Positions 1 through 13,001 of a DNA stretch of 64,000 nt are shown piece by piece. Numbering within the stretch: the stretch's first letter is position 1; each line of letters starts with the position of its first letter. The notes below the pieces were generated by a model that had not been told where the DNA came from, searched no databases, and was given only the letters and a program-made list of their open reading frames with translations. The stretch is from the NCBI RefSeq assembly GCF_011397635.1, contig NC_064759.1:22468428-22532427 (forward strand), read 5' to 3'. A program made the translations under genes and the position numbers. This DNA comes from Epinephelus fuscoguttatus. Lineage: Eukaryota; Chordata; Actinopteri; Perciformes; Serranidae.

Positions 1-496
1 TACATGGATCTTTAGTGCAAAAATATGTTTAACTCAGCATTATGTTTACTATAAAAGCAAATTAATATTTGCCTGCAGCTACTCCTTTTCACATTTCATA
101 CATTATTTCCAAGGGATTCTTCCACGGCCATAATCACCTGTCTAACACTGAAGGGGGGACAATTTTCAGTCGACGCCTTCTGTGACCCAACCCTCAAAGG
201 TCTGTGGGAAATTACACCCAGGATACATTTTAAAAAATTAACAGCATATCTCACAATTTTAGAGCATTTTGAAAACAAAAATCAAAGATCAGGGGTTTTC
301 AAAATTTTGATGAATAAGTGCCATTTTATGGAGCCAGTAAGATTGAAAGCACACAGGAAAAGTGGGTGCACAATTTGTAGGGGAGACTGGGGTTGGTTGG
401 CACATTTTTCCCTCTCTGTGATATCTCTCTGGCAGAATTTACGTTACGATATTGTAACCAGCTGTAAATGAAAGGTTATGGCCGCAGCTATAAATG

Positions 497-816
497 CAGT
501 GATCCCCAACTGGTGGGTCATACTCCAAAAGTCCATTCTGAATGGACCCCAAGTCAGTCGCGAATGTGTGAGGTTTGTAAAAAAAAACACACTTTATTTT
601 GAAGTACAGCAAATTTCTGACACAGAGCTTTATTTTGAAGTGCTGTTCCCTGCTGTAGAGTGAGTGACGAATGGACAGCTAATTGATAGAAACAGCAAAC
701 TAGCTGGACAACATGGCCAAACACAAGTATTATGCTGAATATATTAAACAGTGTGGGCCTTGAACTAATGACTACAGAAATCTGGACCCCATGGCTAGAC
801 CAGTTGGGAACCACTG
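497..816. mobile_element. hAT-type miniature inverted-repeat element, copy 1
   Basis: The left end reads CAGTGATCCCCAAC and the right end is the reverse complement of CAGTGGTTCCCAAC, so the two ends form an imperfect terminal inverted repeat of hAT (Charlie-like) type. Flanking octamers tataaatg and ctttaatg are a decayed 8-bp target duplication (5 of 8). Internal blocks, including the one around TTATTTTGAAGTA, are shared with the element at 54677-54928. No transposase is encoded, so it is a non-autonomous copy. Confidence 0.75.
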
Positions 817-3268
817 CTTTAATGTACACAAATATAGAGTTAGATGATTTGTGATGTCAAATTGTGCTTTGTGCAATGCTATATTTAAAATAATGATAAA
901 AAATAAAGCAACCAACAAAAACTATTTGATCATTTGATTAAAACAAGAACCAGAAAATATGAACATTTAATAGAATATCTGCCCATTTTTAAAACCAAAC
1001 CTTTATAAGCAGGTCGTCAGTAGGAATGTCTCTCTTTTACCATCGACAATTCACAATAGTAATAGAAAATATTAACGTATAAACATTTGTTTTTAACCCC
1101 CCATCAAAATAGTTTTAATCTCTCAAAATACAGTTACAATTATGTTTGCCAGCTACAATCATTCATCACAGACTTTAAAACCTATATCAAAATGTAGCTG
1201 AGTCCTTGTCTATTGCCTAGAAGTAACACATTTCTGTTATCTCTATCCAACACAGTTTTATACAGATCACATTTTTCACTTTATATACTACATACAGAAG
1301 TGCAGAACAGTCTTGGCAAGGTGCTGAAAAACATCACCACATGCCAATAATTTGTAAGGTAGTTTTGACTCTGTGGGGCAGCACAGTCTGTATTTATGAT
1401 GAAAACGTGTTTTTTTACATCGTAACATCAGACAATATGTTGGGACAGACATGTTTCATTCCCTCTGGTGTCTCTTTGTTTGTTTCCCTGTCATCTTTAA
1501 AAGGTCTTGAGAGTGTTGTGTTGATTATATTGTAAATAATGCAGCTGTTGTCAGGCAAATGTATTCATCATCTCCTTAGTCCAAATCAGTGGTGTGAAGT
1601 GGAATCGTGGCCCAGTTTCTCTTGACATGAGCGAGACTGCCAGAAGTTGCCCAGCATCTTTTGAGAAGATACCAGTAGGTAAACATATTTAAGGCCAGTT
1701 TCTACCACTCATTTTCTCATCAAACATATATGTGCAGAAAATGTACATCAGATATTATGTTACCCTGAAGCAACACTGTCAGAGGAGAGAAAAAGCTGGA
1801 TTTGTCTGCAGTAACTAACGCAGCCTCCATGGTTGTCTTGACAACTCAAGCATCTCGCTGCCTTGAGCAGAAATCTACTGTGTTCAAAAACACAAACGCC
1901 CAGAAACCTAATGTTATGTCATAGAAAAATGGTATGCTGTGCCGCGCCCCCTCAACACACATACACACTCACAGTCTCTCTTTCTGCCTCTACATCACTC
2001 ATCCTGAGCTTGTACTCACCTCATATTCACATCTATTTTTATACCCGGAAAATGAACTCCAGCACCAGGCAGCGTACTATTCCGGAAAAAGTTTATTCAT
2101 ATCATACTCACTGCTGTTTATTTACTTGCCTAGAAATGAGTTCATTCATAATTTATTGGTGTTGTAAATGGCAGCATGTCCAAATGGTACAGTGCTGTTG
2201 TGATGCCCACAGCCAGTTTAGATTGTTGATTGATAGTTCAGTTCAGTTCAGTTTGTTGCACATTAGAACACTTATTTTTGGGTTTTCATCGTCTAAAGTT
2301 GTGGATGGAAGAGAATCAACACCCTTGCTTGACACAGGCTCAAACCACAAACCCGCTATTTTTGAATATCCTATCAATCGCAGCAAAGTCTCCAATCACT
2401 CCAGTCTGTTCTTTTTTGTTTGGATAATGTCATGCATCCCCGTTCCATCAACAATCAACAAGGTACAGACCTTCCTCTGCATCATTGGTGAAGAGGAAGT
2501 ACAATGAGAGCTGGATTAAGCAGTGACCCCTCTATCACCATCTGGTATCAGCCCCACGTACAATTTTAAGTAGTGTCTGTGGGGAAAACGCAAAACAGTT
2601 ATGGTTTAGGTACACGTCTGTATGGGTTTCGTACAGTTCTAAGGGTACTAAAATGAAAGTGTTTGATGGAAATGCAGGTAGTGAAAACCTTTTTTAGAAT
2701 CAAAGCCCTTTCTGTCTTTAATAAATTTTTCAATGGACCATCCTTTGACTTTGATGAAGACTGCAACACCCTGTTCTGTAATATCTCAAAGAAATATAAT
2801 AATATAACAGTATAGAAAAAGCGTACAACCCACTACCCCCATAATAACTTCTGTACAGTCCCTTATAAATAGAAATTAGCCAGCAGTAAGTCAATATTCA
2901 ACACATTGCTTTATTAAATTAACATCAGTGTATGTCAATTAAATTGTCAGTCCCCAAAGTCCTCAAAAGAATAACAAACATTCAAACTGTGTGTGCAAAT
3001 GCGTGTGTATTTATGCACTTAGACATGCGTGTGTTCCCCATGACACCTCGAGTGTTGGAGCAGGCGTTTGCATCGCTCCCCAGTCAACAGGTCTCCTCTT
3101 CATCAACAGCCCTCTCCACTCAGGCAGAACCCAGCCAGCATGTAATTACTGACTCCACTTGAGAGGAATACCAACAGGCACAGACACACTGGGAGGAACA
3201 ACAACGACGCTGAGCAGCATTTCAGTTCGCAGCACCTTTCCACAACTTCACAACACCTGGAGCCTGAT

Positions 3269-3269
<1 letters not shown>

Positions 3270-3300
<31 letters not shown>
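3270..3300. repeat. (TG)n microsatellite
   Basis: An uninterrupted run of about 15 TG units, directly visible. Confidence 0.95.
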
Positions 3301-3303
<3 letters not shown>

Positions 3304-5730
3304 AGCAAAAGCCAGCTGCCATTTTAGTTCTTCTTCTAATGAATGAGCCGTGACTTTAAGGACACAAATTGTGTCATTCACAGAGAATATTTTAGTCCAG
3401 TTGAGCCCAGATTGTTTACCTTGTCCCTCTGCCCTGTACGTGGCTCTGTTCAGAAACAGACACATGGCTGTCAGAGAAAGCTGTGAGCCCTCCATGCTGC
3501 CTGTAGATGACTCCCTTGTTAAAAGAGCCAGAGAGGGTGGCAGGAACTCAGGCTGGACACCTCACCAACTCGATGCCGTATGGCATGCCATGTGGCAGCA
3601 AGGAACTAGATCTGTCAAGCAACAAACAACAGACATGGAAAATGGGGAATGGAAAAGATGGTTTTTGCACAGAGTTGAAGTGAGGATACGCTCACCTTCT
3701 CTCAGCCCTTTGTGTCTGAGTTCACCCTCTTCATCTAAGGTGATTTATAATTGAACAAAGAACAAAGTAAGCTGTTTGATGGATGGACCTCACATTTATT
3801 TTTACAGTCAATGGCAATAGCAGTAATCACTTCTCAGCGCTGCCATCATTACTGTCACATTAGGATTCCTATTCATAGACACAAGGATGATCCCTGCTGT
3901 GATTTAAACACATTATTGGGGTTTTTAATAATAACTGATTGATATTTGTTAATTCACTGCAGGGGCTGTGAGGTTTATTGCAACATTAAGTGGTTTCACA
4001 CAAAGGTCTGTCGTAAATTATAGTAATAATTGTTCCCTTGAGCTTTTCTGAAATCTTCCTCCTGCACATTCCCTTTGGATACAAGCCAGAGCATGTCGAT
4101 ACAAAAATAGATTACAAACATGCCTCAACTCCAAATAAAGCCACACTCTCACTCATCAGTATACAGCGCAGTAATGGTTGTGGGAGGTGTCTGCCCACAC
4201 TTTTCTCTTCCTCAGTAAAGCCCTTCACAACCATGAGTTATATTATTCGGTTGCCTACAGTAATGGCACAGTGCATGGCAGCAGCATGCGGAGGGGGCTT
4301 GCTCAGTAATCTGGGAGTACCATCTGCGGCTGTCAGCTGAAGCTGCCACTTAGTGGGTCTAACACAATCACCACGTCAACACTTTGCCAACAATTGGAGC
4401 TTCAACGGTTCTCTCCGAGTACAGGTGACATGCCAGAAAAGTCAAAAGATGGAAGATGTGTCTTGAAATTAGTTGATTCAGGCTGTGCCTCGATTTAATA
4501 GAAAATGATTAGTTTTCTGGGCAGATGGTTGAATGTGATTAACTTTCTGTGATGCTAAATCAGGATCAGATTTTAGTTTAAAAATATTTCATGCAGGTGA
4601 CAGTGCTGAGGGCTTATTCTGCATGATGCATCAACACAGGCAGAGAGATGCCTGTATGACCAATAAATATACACTAGGTGGAGCCAAAGTCCTGTAACTT
4701 GGAAGAATGTGATCACTGGGTTTGTAATACATAATCTTTTATAATTTCAGCTTCTCACAACAGAGCAAATAATCAATTAATAATCAGGTTAATTTATTGT
4801 GACATATTTAACTGGGAGAAAAAACACCAATGCATTGTATTTTCTTAAAGAAATCAGACTGGAATATCTTCACGAATTCTTACTGTGGAAGTAAAGAGCA
4901 ATTTAAACAAAATTTTACTGTGGCATACTACATGGAAAACGTACAAATGACCATATCGAGGCCACTTAATTAGTATCAAAAGCTTGTAAAAGACAGACAT
5001 CTCAAACATGCAGGTAAATAGTGGGGATTTCATTTAATTTTCTTAAATGCAAAAACCTGTTAATCACATAAAATGTGTCATCCATTAACTTTTCAATCAC
5101 ACACATGCTGTCAGAGTGAAGGAAGAGCGATTGTGATCAGGTTCACGTTTCCTTTCAATACATTTGAATGTGCCTTAGAATTCAGCAGCTGCAAAAGCCG
5201 ATCATGATCCATTACTCCTGCAGTGATGAAGGTCAGCGACTTAAAGTTAAAAGGTCTGAGCATTGAAATCTTAAGACAAAGTTTTAAATATAAAGAGATA
5301 CTGAAGGTTTAATCTCAAGAATGCATGAATACCAACTTTAATACTTGTGATACGAGACATTCACCCTTAATCTGGAAGATTAGTATTTAAAAAGAGGCAA
5401 ATGTTGTGTTATTGAAATTCTGGAAAATACCATCATCATCCCTGTCTTCAAAAGGAGACATACATTTGGCACAGGAACAGTTTCTGAAAGCAGCATGTCG
5501 AAATACATGCAGAGATACAGTATGTGTCTGAGACAAACCAAACCCGAGTTGTTGGGAACTGAAATAGTTCATACTGATGTGTATCAAACTCGCTGCGTCC
5601 ATCTTAATGCTCCTGCGTGTTCTGACAATACCTTGAAAGGTTGAAGTCTGAGTTCTGCAGGCATTTAAAGAAACACACACACGGTGCCTGCTCAGCGTTA
5701 CTGTAGGACTCTCTTCTAGGTCCTTCTACG

Positions 5731-8700
5731 TCATCTGATCCTAGAGCGCTTCACGACAATTGTACCAGCTACCATATCATACACAGTCCTGTTGTGCTGG
5801 AAGAACAGAAGTGTGATGAAGGCCGGGAAAAAGAAGGCAATTGAAAAGTTCTTGTTCAAGGCCCGGACAGTTGATCTGTGGAAGCAGACAGAAACAGTGA
5901 TTACAATACATACAGGGGAGACAAACATTCATTATGAAAATTCTGGAAGCTGTCCTTTAAAAAGGAACTACTCACGCAGAGAGGGACACATTAGTTGCTG
6001 GCACTACAAGCACCCTGTTAGGCTGAACCAGAACTGATGAGTCACACGTGACAACTCTGAGTCCGACGAGAAACTTCCCTGGAGTGGCTCCTCCTGCTCC
6101 CCAAATGCACACAATCTGTAGGGAGAATGGTGTAGCAGCTGTCACTGAACTGCATGGGAGGCCTTTCCATATGGACACAGGTATTTTTGTAAACATGCAT
6201 TTTGGCCTTCTGTCTACACTCACTAAAAACGAGCCTTGTGTAAAACAGTGAGGCGTCACAAATCAGGTGGTATTTTGTGCAATGGCAGACCAAAATAGTG
6301 CTGCTTCTAACCTTGCAAGCAGGACTTTTTACATGTTTACACATAAATGTACAGTTACTTTTCCACAATGTAGAGGACAACAGGTGTCACTGCTCCAGGT
6401 AGCCTTCAGATAATAGCTTTATTTCAGTCTGCTGATTAGTAATCACCATCATCATCTTCTTCTTCTTCACATGGTTATCTCTGCACCTGTAGGTTTGGTG
6501 TACTCTTGACAGCGCTTCACTTGTGTCTTTGTGTTTTCATTTGGAGGGAGATTTTTTTATAACAATGTGGATACAAGATTTGTTTGAGGTATAAAGAAGG
6601 AAAAACCTGGTTTACAAAAATACCTGTGTCCATGTGAACTTGGCTTTAGTAAGCATAAAACTTACATGTGAGCACTTACCTCATAAAAACACACTAATAT
6701 CCGGTACACAAGTGCAACAAGCATCATTTTCTGTAGCTCCTCCATCGACGTGTCCTCATCTATTTCCTCCACTATGAAATGCATGGCAAATTTTGAAACA
6801 TCCCTGAAAAGCAAATACATTTTTATGATGTTATTCCAAATAGGGCTGCAATGATTAGTCGACTTATTGATGACTAATCGACTATTAAAATAATTGGTTT
6901 GAGTCATTTTTCATAGAAAAGTACTATAAAAGTACCCCAAAATACTCTTATTGCAGCTTCTTATGTTCAAATATTGGCAGCTTTACACACTCTCCCATGA
7001 CGGTCAACTAAAGCCATTTGACATGAGTATGAAACAAGACATAGAGGACATAATTTTGGGGTTTGGGAGAGACAGACTGACATTTTTCAACATTTTAACA
7101 CATTTTTCGATAAAAAGATTAGTCGACCAATGGAAGAAATAATCGACAGATTAGTCGACAAAGAAAATAATCGTTAGTTGCAGCCCTAATTCCATATAGT
7201 GTTAATTCAATTATTGGTTTTGTTTCTTTAAAAGGATGAAAAACACAATCCACTGCTTTCAGAAATTAAAGAAACTCACTTGATTCCACTTAGATGCATA
7301 ATACTGATGATTATGGTTGCTTTGATGAAAAACAGAATGAAGAAATCCACCATCTCGGCCAGGAGTCTTTGGAGAGGTGAGGGAATGCTGTACTCCCGAC
7401 CTGATGAAAAGGAGCCAAAAAAAGCAAAGCAAATTCAAGCAGGCACAGTAAACAAAATTGTCAAACACACTAAAGATACACACCCTACTGTGACTGTTGA
7501 ACATGTCATTGCAAAAACTTTTTTCATGTGCGCTGCTGTAACAGTCCACACTCCTCTGGGGAGGTTTTCCAAAAGATTCAGGACCCAGCCTGCATGGATT
7601 TATCCTTCAGCCATAAGAGCATTTGATTTAATTTGATTTGATTTCACTTTATTATCAGAAAAAAAATCTGAAATTTGTCTTGCATCTCAGGACATTGACT
7701 GTTTCACATAAATACAAAACATCCTTAAATACAAATAAACAAAGCAACATCTAACTAAACAACAAAACCATACCACAAATGCTACGAATCACATCAGATT
7801 TACATAAAGTGGATGCAGTGCAACAAATTAATCATTCCTATTACTTTCAGTGTTGGAATCAGGTACACTGAGCCTAATTAGAAGTCATGACCTAATTTAA
7901 CAGGTCTGACCAACCGTGGAACAAAAGAGTTCCTCAACCTGTATAATCAAGCCTGTGGATCTCTAAATCTTCTGTGTGAAGGCAAAGGCTGATATTTTTC
8001 AAATGAAATGTGAGAGGGATTTGAAGTTTTTAACTATCAGAGCCTATATTATTTTAGTATACGCAGGTTGAAAACTTGACTCAAGCGTTTGACCCACAAT
8101 CTTTGAGCAAATCTAGCCAGTCTATATTTAAGCTTTTACGTTTTTACCATACACTGATTCCAGAATGCAAAACACTCTGTATTATAGATTGGAATAGCAA
8201 TAACAGGATATGTTTGTTTGCTCCAAATGACCTAAGTTTCTTAAAGGGGAACACCACCTAAAAGTTCCAATATGGTATTCCCATGGCCTTGAAAAGTTCA
8301 GTCAGTATTTGTGAACATGACCTACTCTCTCTCAAAGCCAGAAACCAGAGAAGTAAGTCTCAAACTTGTGATGTCATAAAGTATAAAGCTGGAGCTGCTC
8401 CATAGACAATGAATGGGAGGCTGATTTTGTGGACCCACAGAATGTCTTTTTTTTCACCCAAATGAGCTTTATTGCAATGTAGTGTTTTCACTTCTAAAAA
8501 AGAAAATGTACCCACATGCTTAGAACATTGTGCTCTCAGTGTCATCTATAACATCTTTCACAATTCATTGTCTGTGGAGCAGCTCCAGACTTTATACTCC
8601 ATGACCAGGGGCACAAATATAAATAGCGCAGGCAGTGCGTTTGCACTGGGGCCTGTGGGGTGGAGGGGCCTGACTACCACCTGGAAATGCGCCTGTGTTG

Positions 8701-10259
8701 AAAGAAGAGTTAAGTTAAGTTCAGTTAAATAAAAAATGGTGCGAGTTTCTACATATACCCTCAAAAAGGCAAACCCATCTCCATTATGGCTTTCTGCTTT
8801 TGTAAAATAGTATCAGTCTATGACAAAAATATATGCTTATTCTACATAAACTATAAAACTTCAATAATTTCCTGTTTTCTTAGGCTTTAGTTTTTGTCAT
8901 ATGCAGATATGTAATGATTTCTGGGTAATATGTATGGTGACATCCAATATCAAGTTCAATCATGTAACCAGACGATTCAATTTACAGTAGCGAGTTTAGG
9001 TGCCACATCTCTTAGGACTGACAAGCTGGGCACATCTGCAAGTGGATAAAACATAAAAGAGGCAGAAAGACACACTGTTGATAATATACATATATGCCTA
9101 TGTGTGTGTGCGTGTGTGTGTGCTTCATAACCAGTAACTAGCGCACATTAGGGCCCATCATAATACCTTGCACTGGGGCCCATCGTAATTACCTTAAGCC
9201 ACTGTCTATGACATAACAAATTTGTGTTTTAGCACTCTGGTTTTGGGAATTGGAACACAGCTGTTCATGGTTACTAATATTTTTGTAACAGATTATTCTT
9301 AAATCTGAGTAATAACATGCTTGAATTTTTAAAGTGTGTGTAGCTCCCCTTTAAGAGTAAATGCCTTGCTGTTACCTTACTACAAATGTAATATGTGCAC
9401 TCAAGAATAAAGCAGTGTCCACACAGATGCCCAAATATGTGTAGGTGGATATTTGTTCAATCTGGGTGTTGTGGACAGTAACTGATGGAGTTTAGGTCTG
9501 TGCTGAAGACCAATGGGGCATTTAATGCACAGTGACCATGTCAATAATGTGGTCAAACCATCATTTGGTATGTTCTCACGTTGCATAAACAAAGGGTGCA
9601 TACTGTGTCCTGTGCCCTGTGTGATAAATGCTGGCCTGAAGTTAACCTGTAGAAGTACAGTGAACACAGCACAGATGCTCAGGCACCATTATTTGGTTGT
9701 TGGGTATCTGGCAACGTTAAGTGGTTGTCTGTAACCCCACATTTTAACAACCTGGAGAATAAACAGCCAGTCAAAGTTAGCAGCTTTTACCTGGTCTCGG
9801 TGCATTTCCATTCTCCTGCGGCTGCTGCTGCTGCGGCTGAGCGGCCACCGCACCCCCGCCAGCGGCTTCACCTGCCCGGCTGCTTTGGGAGGTGACAGCA
9901 GGTGGATAAGGCGACAGCGGAAGACCAAACGCACCGGTATACCAGCTGTGGGAGTTGATATCAAGCGGTGTCGTCGAGGTCCCACTGTCTGACTGTAAAT
10001 AATATGGGTAGGACATGGCTGACGCTGCCATCCAGCTCTGCCAGTTCATATACCCAGTGTAGTACTGCCACATCCACCCCTGCAGCTTCTCGCAGTACTC
10101 CGTCGTGGAGCGGCTCTCACCGGCGTCTTTCTTGCCCTCGACATTCTTGTGACTGCCTATTCTTTGGGTAACCTCGTCAACGAGTGGCTTTTCTGTGTTT
10201 GCAAAAGGTTTCTTCTTTTCCTTATTGACTTCCATGTTTGTGTTTTCCTCGTCAGCCAT
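5731..10259 (-). CDS. fam8a1: FAM8A1, RDD-domain membrane protein of the ER (spliced)
   Basis: Five coding exons on the minus strand: 10259-9791, 7400-7280, 6803-6680, 6115-5976 and 5875-5731 (stop TGA at 5731-5733). They sum to 999 nt, 332 residues, with GT donors and AG acceptors throughout. The N-terminal half (about 1-156) is low-complexity with a YCEKLQGWMWQYYTGYMNWQ-type block and a Gln/Pro/Ala-rich tail. The C-terminal half is an RDD domain with three hydrophobic segments (around VDFFILFFIKATI, LVALVYRILVCFYE and IAFFFPAFITLLFF), the GGATPGKFLVGLRVV signature and the terminal AGTIVVKR block. FAM8A1 is known in mammals as a partner of the HRD1 ubiquitin ligase in ER-associated degradation. 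It is shorter than human FAM8A1 (413 residues) mainly in the N-terminal region. The start has no competing in-frame ATG upstream. Intron 1 and intron 2 carry transposons. Confidence 0.93.
6841..7188. mobile_element. hAT-type MITE in fam8a1 intron 2
   Basis: The ends are TAGGGCTGCA and its reverse complement TGCAGCCCTA, continuing inwards as related inverted sequence (TTAGTCGAC blocks on both sides). Flanking octamers attccaaa and attccata match at 7 of 8 positions, the expected hAT target duplication. There is no transposase. It lies wholly inside the intron between the exons ending at 7280 and starting at 6803. Confidence 0.85.
7640..8235 (-). mobile_element. Degenerate LINE 3' remnant in fam8a1 intron 1
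   Basis: Read on the minus strand this stretch gives broken peptide that resembles the C-terminal end of fish LINE reverse transcriptases (a block like LPSHRRFRDPQA followed by RNSFVPRLVRPV), interrupted by stops, and then an AATAAAGTG-type 3' end. Assignment to a clade (L2/Rex1-like) is inference. Confidence 0.5.
8240..9355. mobile_element. Fold-back repeat element, interrupted by a nested hAT
   Basis: The left end CTTAAAGGGGAACACC is mirrored at the right end by CTCCCCTTTAAG. Inside, a long palindrome has arms around GGAGCTGCTCCATAGACAATGAA (left, near 8390) and TTCATTGTCTGTGGAGCAGCTCC (right, near 8565). The same palindrome recurs at about 31.9-32.3 kb and 33.1-33.4 kb. The right arm is split by the insertion at 8606-9204. 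Confidence 0.7.
8606..9204. mobile_element. hAT-type element nested in the fold-back repeat
   Basis: It starts CAGGGGCACAAAT and ends TTAAGCCACTG. The octamers immediately outside are tccatgac and tctatgac (7 of 8), and removing the insert rejoins the host palindrome arm (TTTATACTCCATGAC followed by ATAACAAATTTGTG). No transposase frame is visible. Confidence 0.75.
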
Positions 10260-12052
10260 GTTTGATGATTGCGTCGCGTCACGTACGACGTCTTCCGGAT
10301 CATTTCACCTGGATGACGACAAGATAGCTGTAGAGTAAACATTATAATCGCGGAAACGTTACTGTTGTTGACTAAAATGAATCAAATATTCTTTTGCTAA
10401 AGACAGACAAACTCTGATAAAAATCTTGTCCATGTCGCGACTAAATATTCTCGCCTATCCCACCCCTTTATTAGGATATAGTGGTACAGTCCAATCATTG
10501 CCTGCTATTACAAGTATCAGCCGCAAGGGGGTGGCATTGCTGCGAGATATAAACTGCAGTGAGATTATAACATTTGGGTTCTTCATGTGCACATTATGTA
10601 ATAATTTAAATGAGCAGGTAAAGCAAAACGACGTATAATGTTACTTTAGTTAATTTTGCTACATGTAGCTATGATTATTACACCTTTAAGTGGTTCTTAA
10701 GTGATTAGAAGATTATCTCAAAATTATTGTAGCCTAGTTTTGAAGAAGATTTCAATTATTTATTGCTGCAAACATTTGCTAGAATAAATACTTCACATTG
10801 TTAGCTGCTGCTCAGACTTAAGCAGTATAATACATCACTTTAGGTTTAGTTAATGTATCATAGATAAAATAATTGAGTATAACTACAAGTATTTAAAAAA
10901 AAAAATGAAATAATGAATGAAATGGGCATAACCACTGGATCCTTTCAACAAAGCAGCTCAGTCGAGCAAGAACAGTTTCTCAGAATTCATCAACTCATGG
11001 TGTGATTGTGTTTAAAAGGGTAAAACCATTTCAAAGGAGGTCCACTTCTTAAAACCTTCACCCAAACACTACCCGAGTAAGCTTAATCCTTAACAATGGG
11101 GTATTCAGAAATATAAAATGAGTCTGGGATAACTCAACGTGCTCTCCATGCCCTCTCTTATATGTAGTTGAACAGAAATTTGCAGAAAACTTTGAGACAT
11201 ATGCAATATACCTAAAACAAAGTACGTGTGCATGTGGCATGGTCTTATATAATGTGGCACTCAAGATAATGAATCAGCTTTGCATTAGCGAGCACTCATT
11301 GTTGCCCGAACACCACCTGGGGCCACAGTCATTCACCAAATCCTGGAAATCTTTTGGAGCCTCAACCTACTGCCCCAAAGAACCCTAATTAACACAAATT
11401 ATGTGCACTTGCTTGAGCTCCACGTCTGTGCATCCAAGACAAGAGGGGCCTGGCACAAATGAGAGGTCAGTGCTCTGACCCCAAGCAGGGATTTGGCCTT
11501 CCCACCTCTCATTCACCCACATCTTTGTCATGGGAGGGCTGCCCTGATATGACATGTTGCTTTTCCTTGTTTGAACAATAGGCCTCTGTAAAGCCCCCTG
11601 ACTGTGTCTAATAGCTTTAAAGATTGGGAGCCATGAGGGGTTTTAAAAATTAAGTAGCCATTGTATCGAATGTTATACCAACATGTTGGAAATACGAACA
11701 GCATTCAAGCTTAAAAAAAAAACAAAAACATAATTAGCACATTGAAAATAAAGATTGGTGTTTGTATTTGTTGAGACAAAAGTTCTTGTGTGAAGCTTTG
11801 TTTCAGGAATGATCAGCTATATTTCTAGAATTGATAAAAGCTTAACACACTCCAATTTAAATTGAGTTTTACTCCCTTTGCAAGTGTGTACCAGCATTTA
11901 AAGTCTCACATGGAGGACAATGTATTAAAAAAAAAAAAAAAAAAGGAAGCATGCAAATCACATCATTTGCATATGTGCAACCCAACACACAACACTTATT
12001 TGGTTATATTCACGCACAATTATTACACAGGTTGAAGTGTCACAGTTCACAC
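10260..12052. other. fam8a1 promoter side and fam8a1-fabp11 spacer
   Basis: The first 80 bases upstream of the fam8a1 start are CpG-rich, with an ETS-like CCGGAAG motif (minus strand, about 10291-10300), fitting a housekeeping-type promoter. The rest, to the fabp11 poly(A) signal, is AT-rich with a run of about 18 A near 11927; I see no gene in it. Confidence 0.5.
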
Positions 12053-12058
12053 TTTATT
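12053..12058 (-). terminator. fabp11 poly(A) signal
   Basis: TTTATT on the plus strand is AATAAA on the minus strand, about 70 bases beyond the fabp11 stop codon. Confidence 0.7.
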
Positions 12059-12128
12059 GGCATGTTTGGCATCAGTGCATTTGGCATCTTGTAGTGGAAC
12101 AAAGGTCCATACTGAACATGAGGTTTAA

Positions 12129-12834
12129 TTAAGCTTTCTCATAGGTCCTCACTGCAACCACATCATCCATGATGCATTTCTGTTGAGACAATAGTCAAAA
12201 TGTTAGATCTCACATTGCAATCCAAGACAAAATGCAAACATAACCATTTAAAGTTAAAGGATGCATTTGAAAATGACATCTACATGCAGTTAATTACTTA
12301 CAGCTGTTAGTTTTCCATCTTGAATCTCTCTTTCTAGTGTCGTCTTCTTTCCATCCCAGCTCTGCTCTTGCACGAGTTTGCCATTGTCAAAAGTGATGAT
12401 AGTCTGAAAACAAATTTAAAAAGTGTAAAAATGTGTCAGAAGCACTATGTTGAGTCTTTAAAATGAGGCTGACAAAAGGATTACCCACCTTGGTTTTTCG
12501 GCCGTCTGCAGTCGTCTCCTCGAACTCCTCGCTCAGCTTGAACTTGATCTCAGTGGTCTTGAAAGTCGTCTCAGACTTCATTGAAACAACTCCAGCATCG
12601 TCCACGCTGATCACCAGGTTAGGCTTCGCCATGTTGCCCATTTGGCGGGTGGCGAAGCCCACACCTTCAACACAATGAATAAGATGCTGTTGGGATCATG
12701 CTGTCTGCTAACGAATCATTCAACGATGCATTAATCTGATTAATATCAAACATGCACCTACCGAGTGCCTTCATATACTCATCAAAGTTCTCGCTGGAAG
12801 TCAGAGTCCAGGTCCCGACAAACTGCTCGACCAT
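12129..12834 (-). CDS. fabp11a: Fatty acid-binding protein 11 (FABP4-like, teleost-type; spliced)
   Basis: Four coding exons in the invariant FABP arrangement: 12834-12762 (73 nt), 12664-12489 (176 nt), 12403-12302 (102 nt) and 12179-12129 (51 nt), giving 133 residues. The N-terminus [20 protein letters not shown], the [16 protein letters not shown] block, the [12 protein letters not shown] segment, the SWDGK motif and the [11 protein letters not shown] end are typical of the FABP4/5/7/8/11 branch, and the R-x-Y triad near the C-terminus binds the fatty-acid carboxylate in this family. The protein is a cytosolic lipid carrier with a ten-strand barrel. Exon 2 is 3 nt longer than the usual 173 nt. 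Teleosts have fabp11a and fabp11b; 'a' is chosen because zebrafish fabp11a shares a chromosome with hey1, which is from memory and less certain than the family call. Confidence 0.92.
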
Positions 12835-12974
12835 GATGGTGATGGTGAGGATGAATCTCAGTCTGCTACACAAACACAAGGAGCGTCAGGATCCTCCGGT
12901 GAGGCGCTCAGAGAGACTGAGGCTCAGGGGAAATGACATATTTGAAGCCTGGTCGAACACGTGCTTGATTCGGG

Positions 12975-12986
12975 TCTGACCAATAA
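12975..12986. promoter_or_regulatory. CCAAT box upstream of fabp11
   Basis: The plus-strand sequence TCTGACCAATAAAG contains CCAAT about 145 bases upstream of the fabp11 start codon, a usual distance for an NF-Y site. Function is inferred from motif and position only. Confidence 0.4.
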
Positions 12987-13001
12987 AGAGCAGGTGCTGC
13001 C

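Larger units (their letters stand above)
1..5730. other. Gene-poor flank downstream of fam8a1
   Basis: No exon of a recognisable protein is seen in this stretch on either strand. It holds one hAT-type miniature element near its left end, a (TG)n run, and AT-rich unique-looking sequence. The part next to 5731 must include the fam8a1 3' UTR, because that gene ends here on the minus strand; its poly(A) site could not be fixed. Open frames here, including one of 214 codons at 1863-2507, have low-complexity or compositionally odd translations and no recognised domain. Confidence 0.6.

Noticed and set aside
1863..2507. Open frame of 214 codons on the plus strand
   Set aside because: Composition is Ser/His/Cys/Thr-rich from CA-rich DNA, there is no domain or splice context, and other frames are open nearby; likely chance.
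3103..3495. 130- and 134-codon overlapping frames around the TG repeat
   Set aside because: The minus frame contains a run of His-Thr from the TG microsatellite, and neither frame shows a family signature.
9689..9985. 98-codon frame overlapping fam8a1 exon 1
   Set aside because: Shadow of the real exon in another frame of the same strand.
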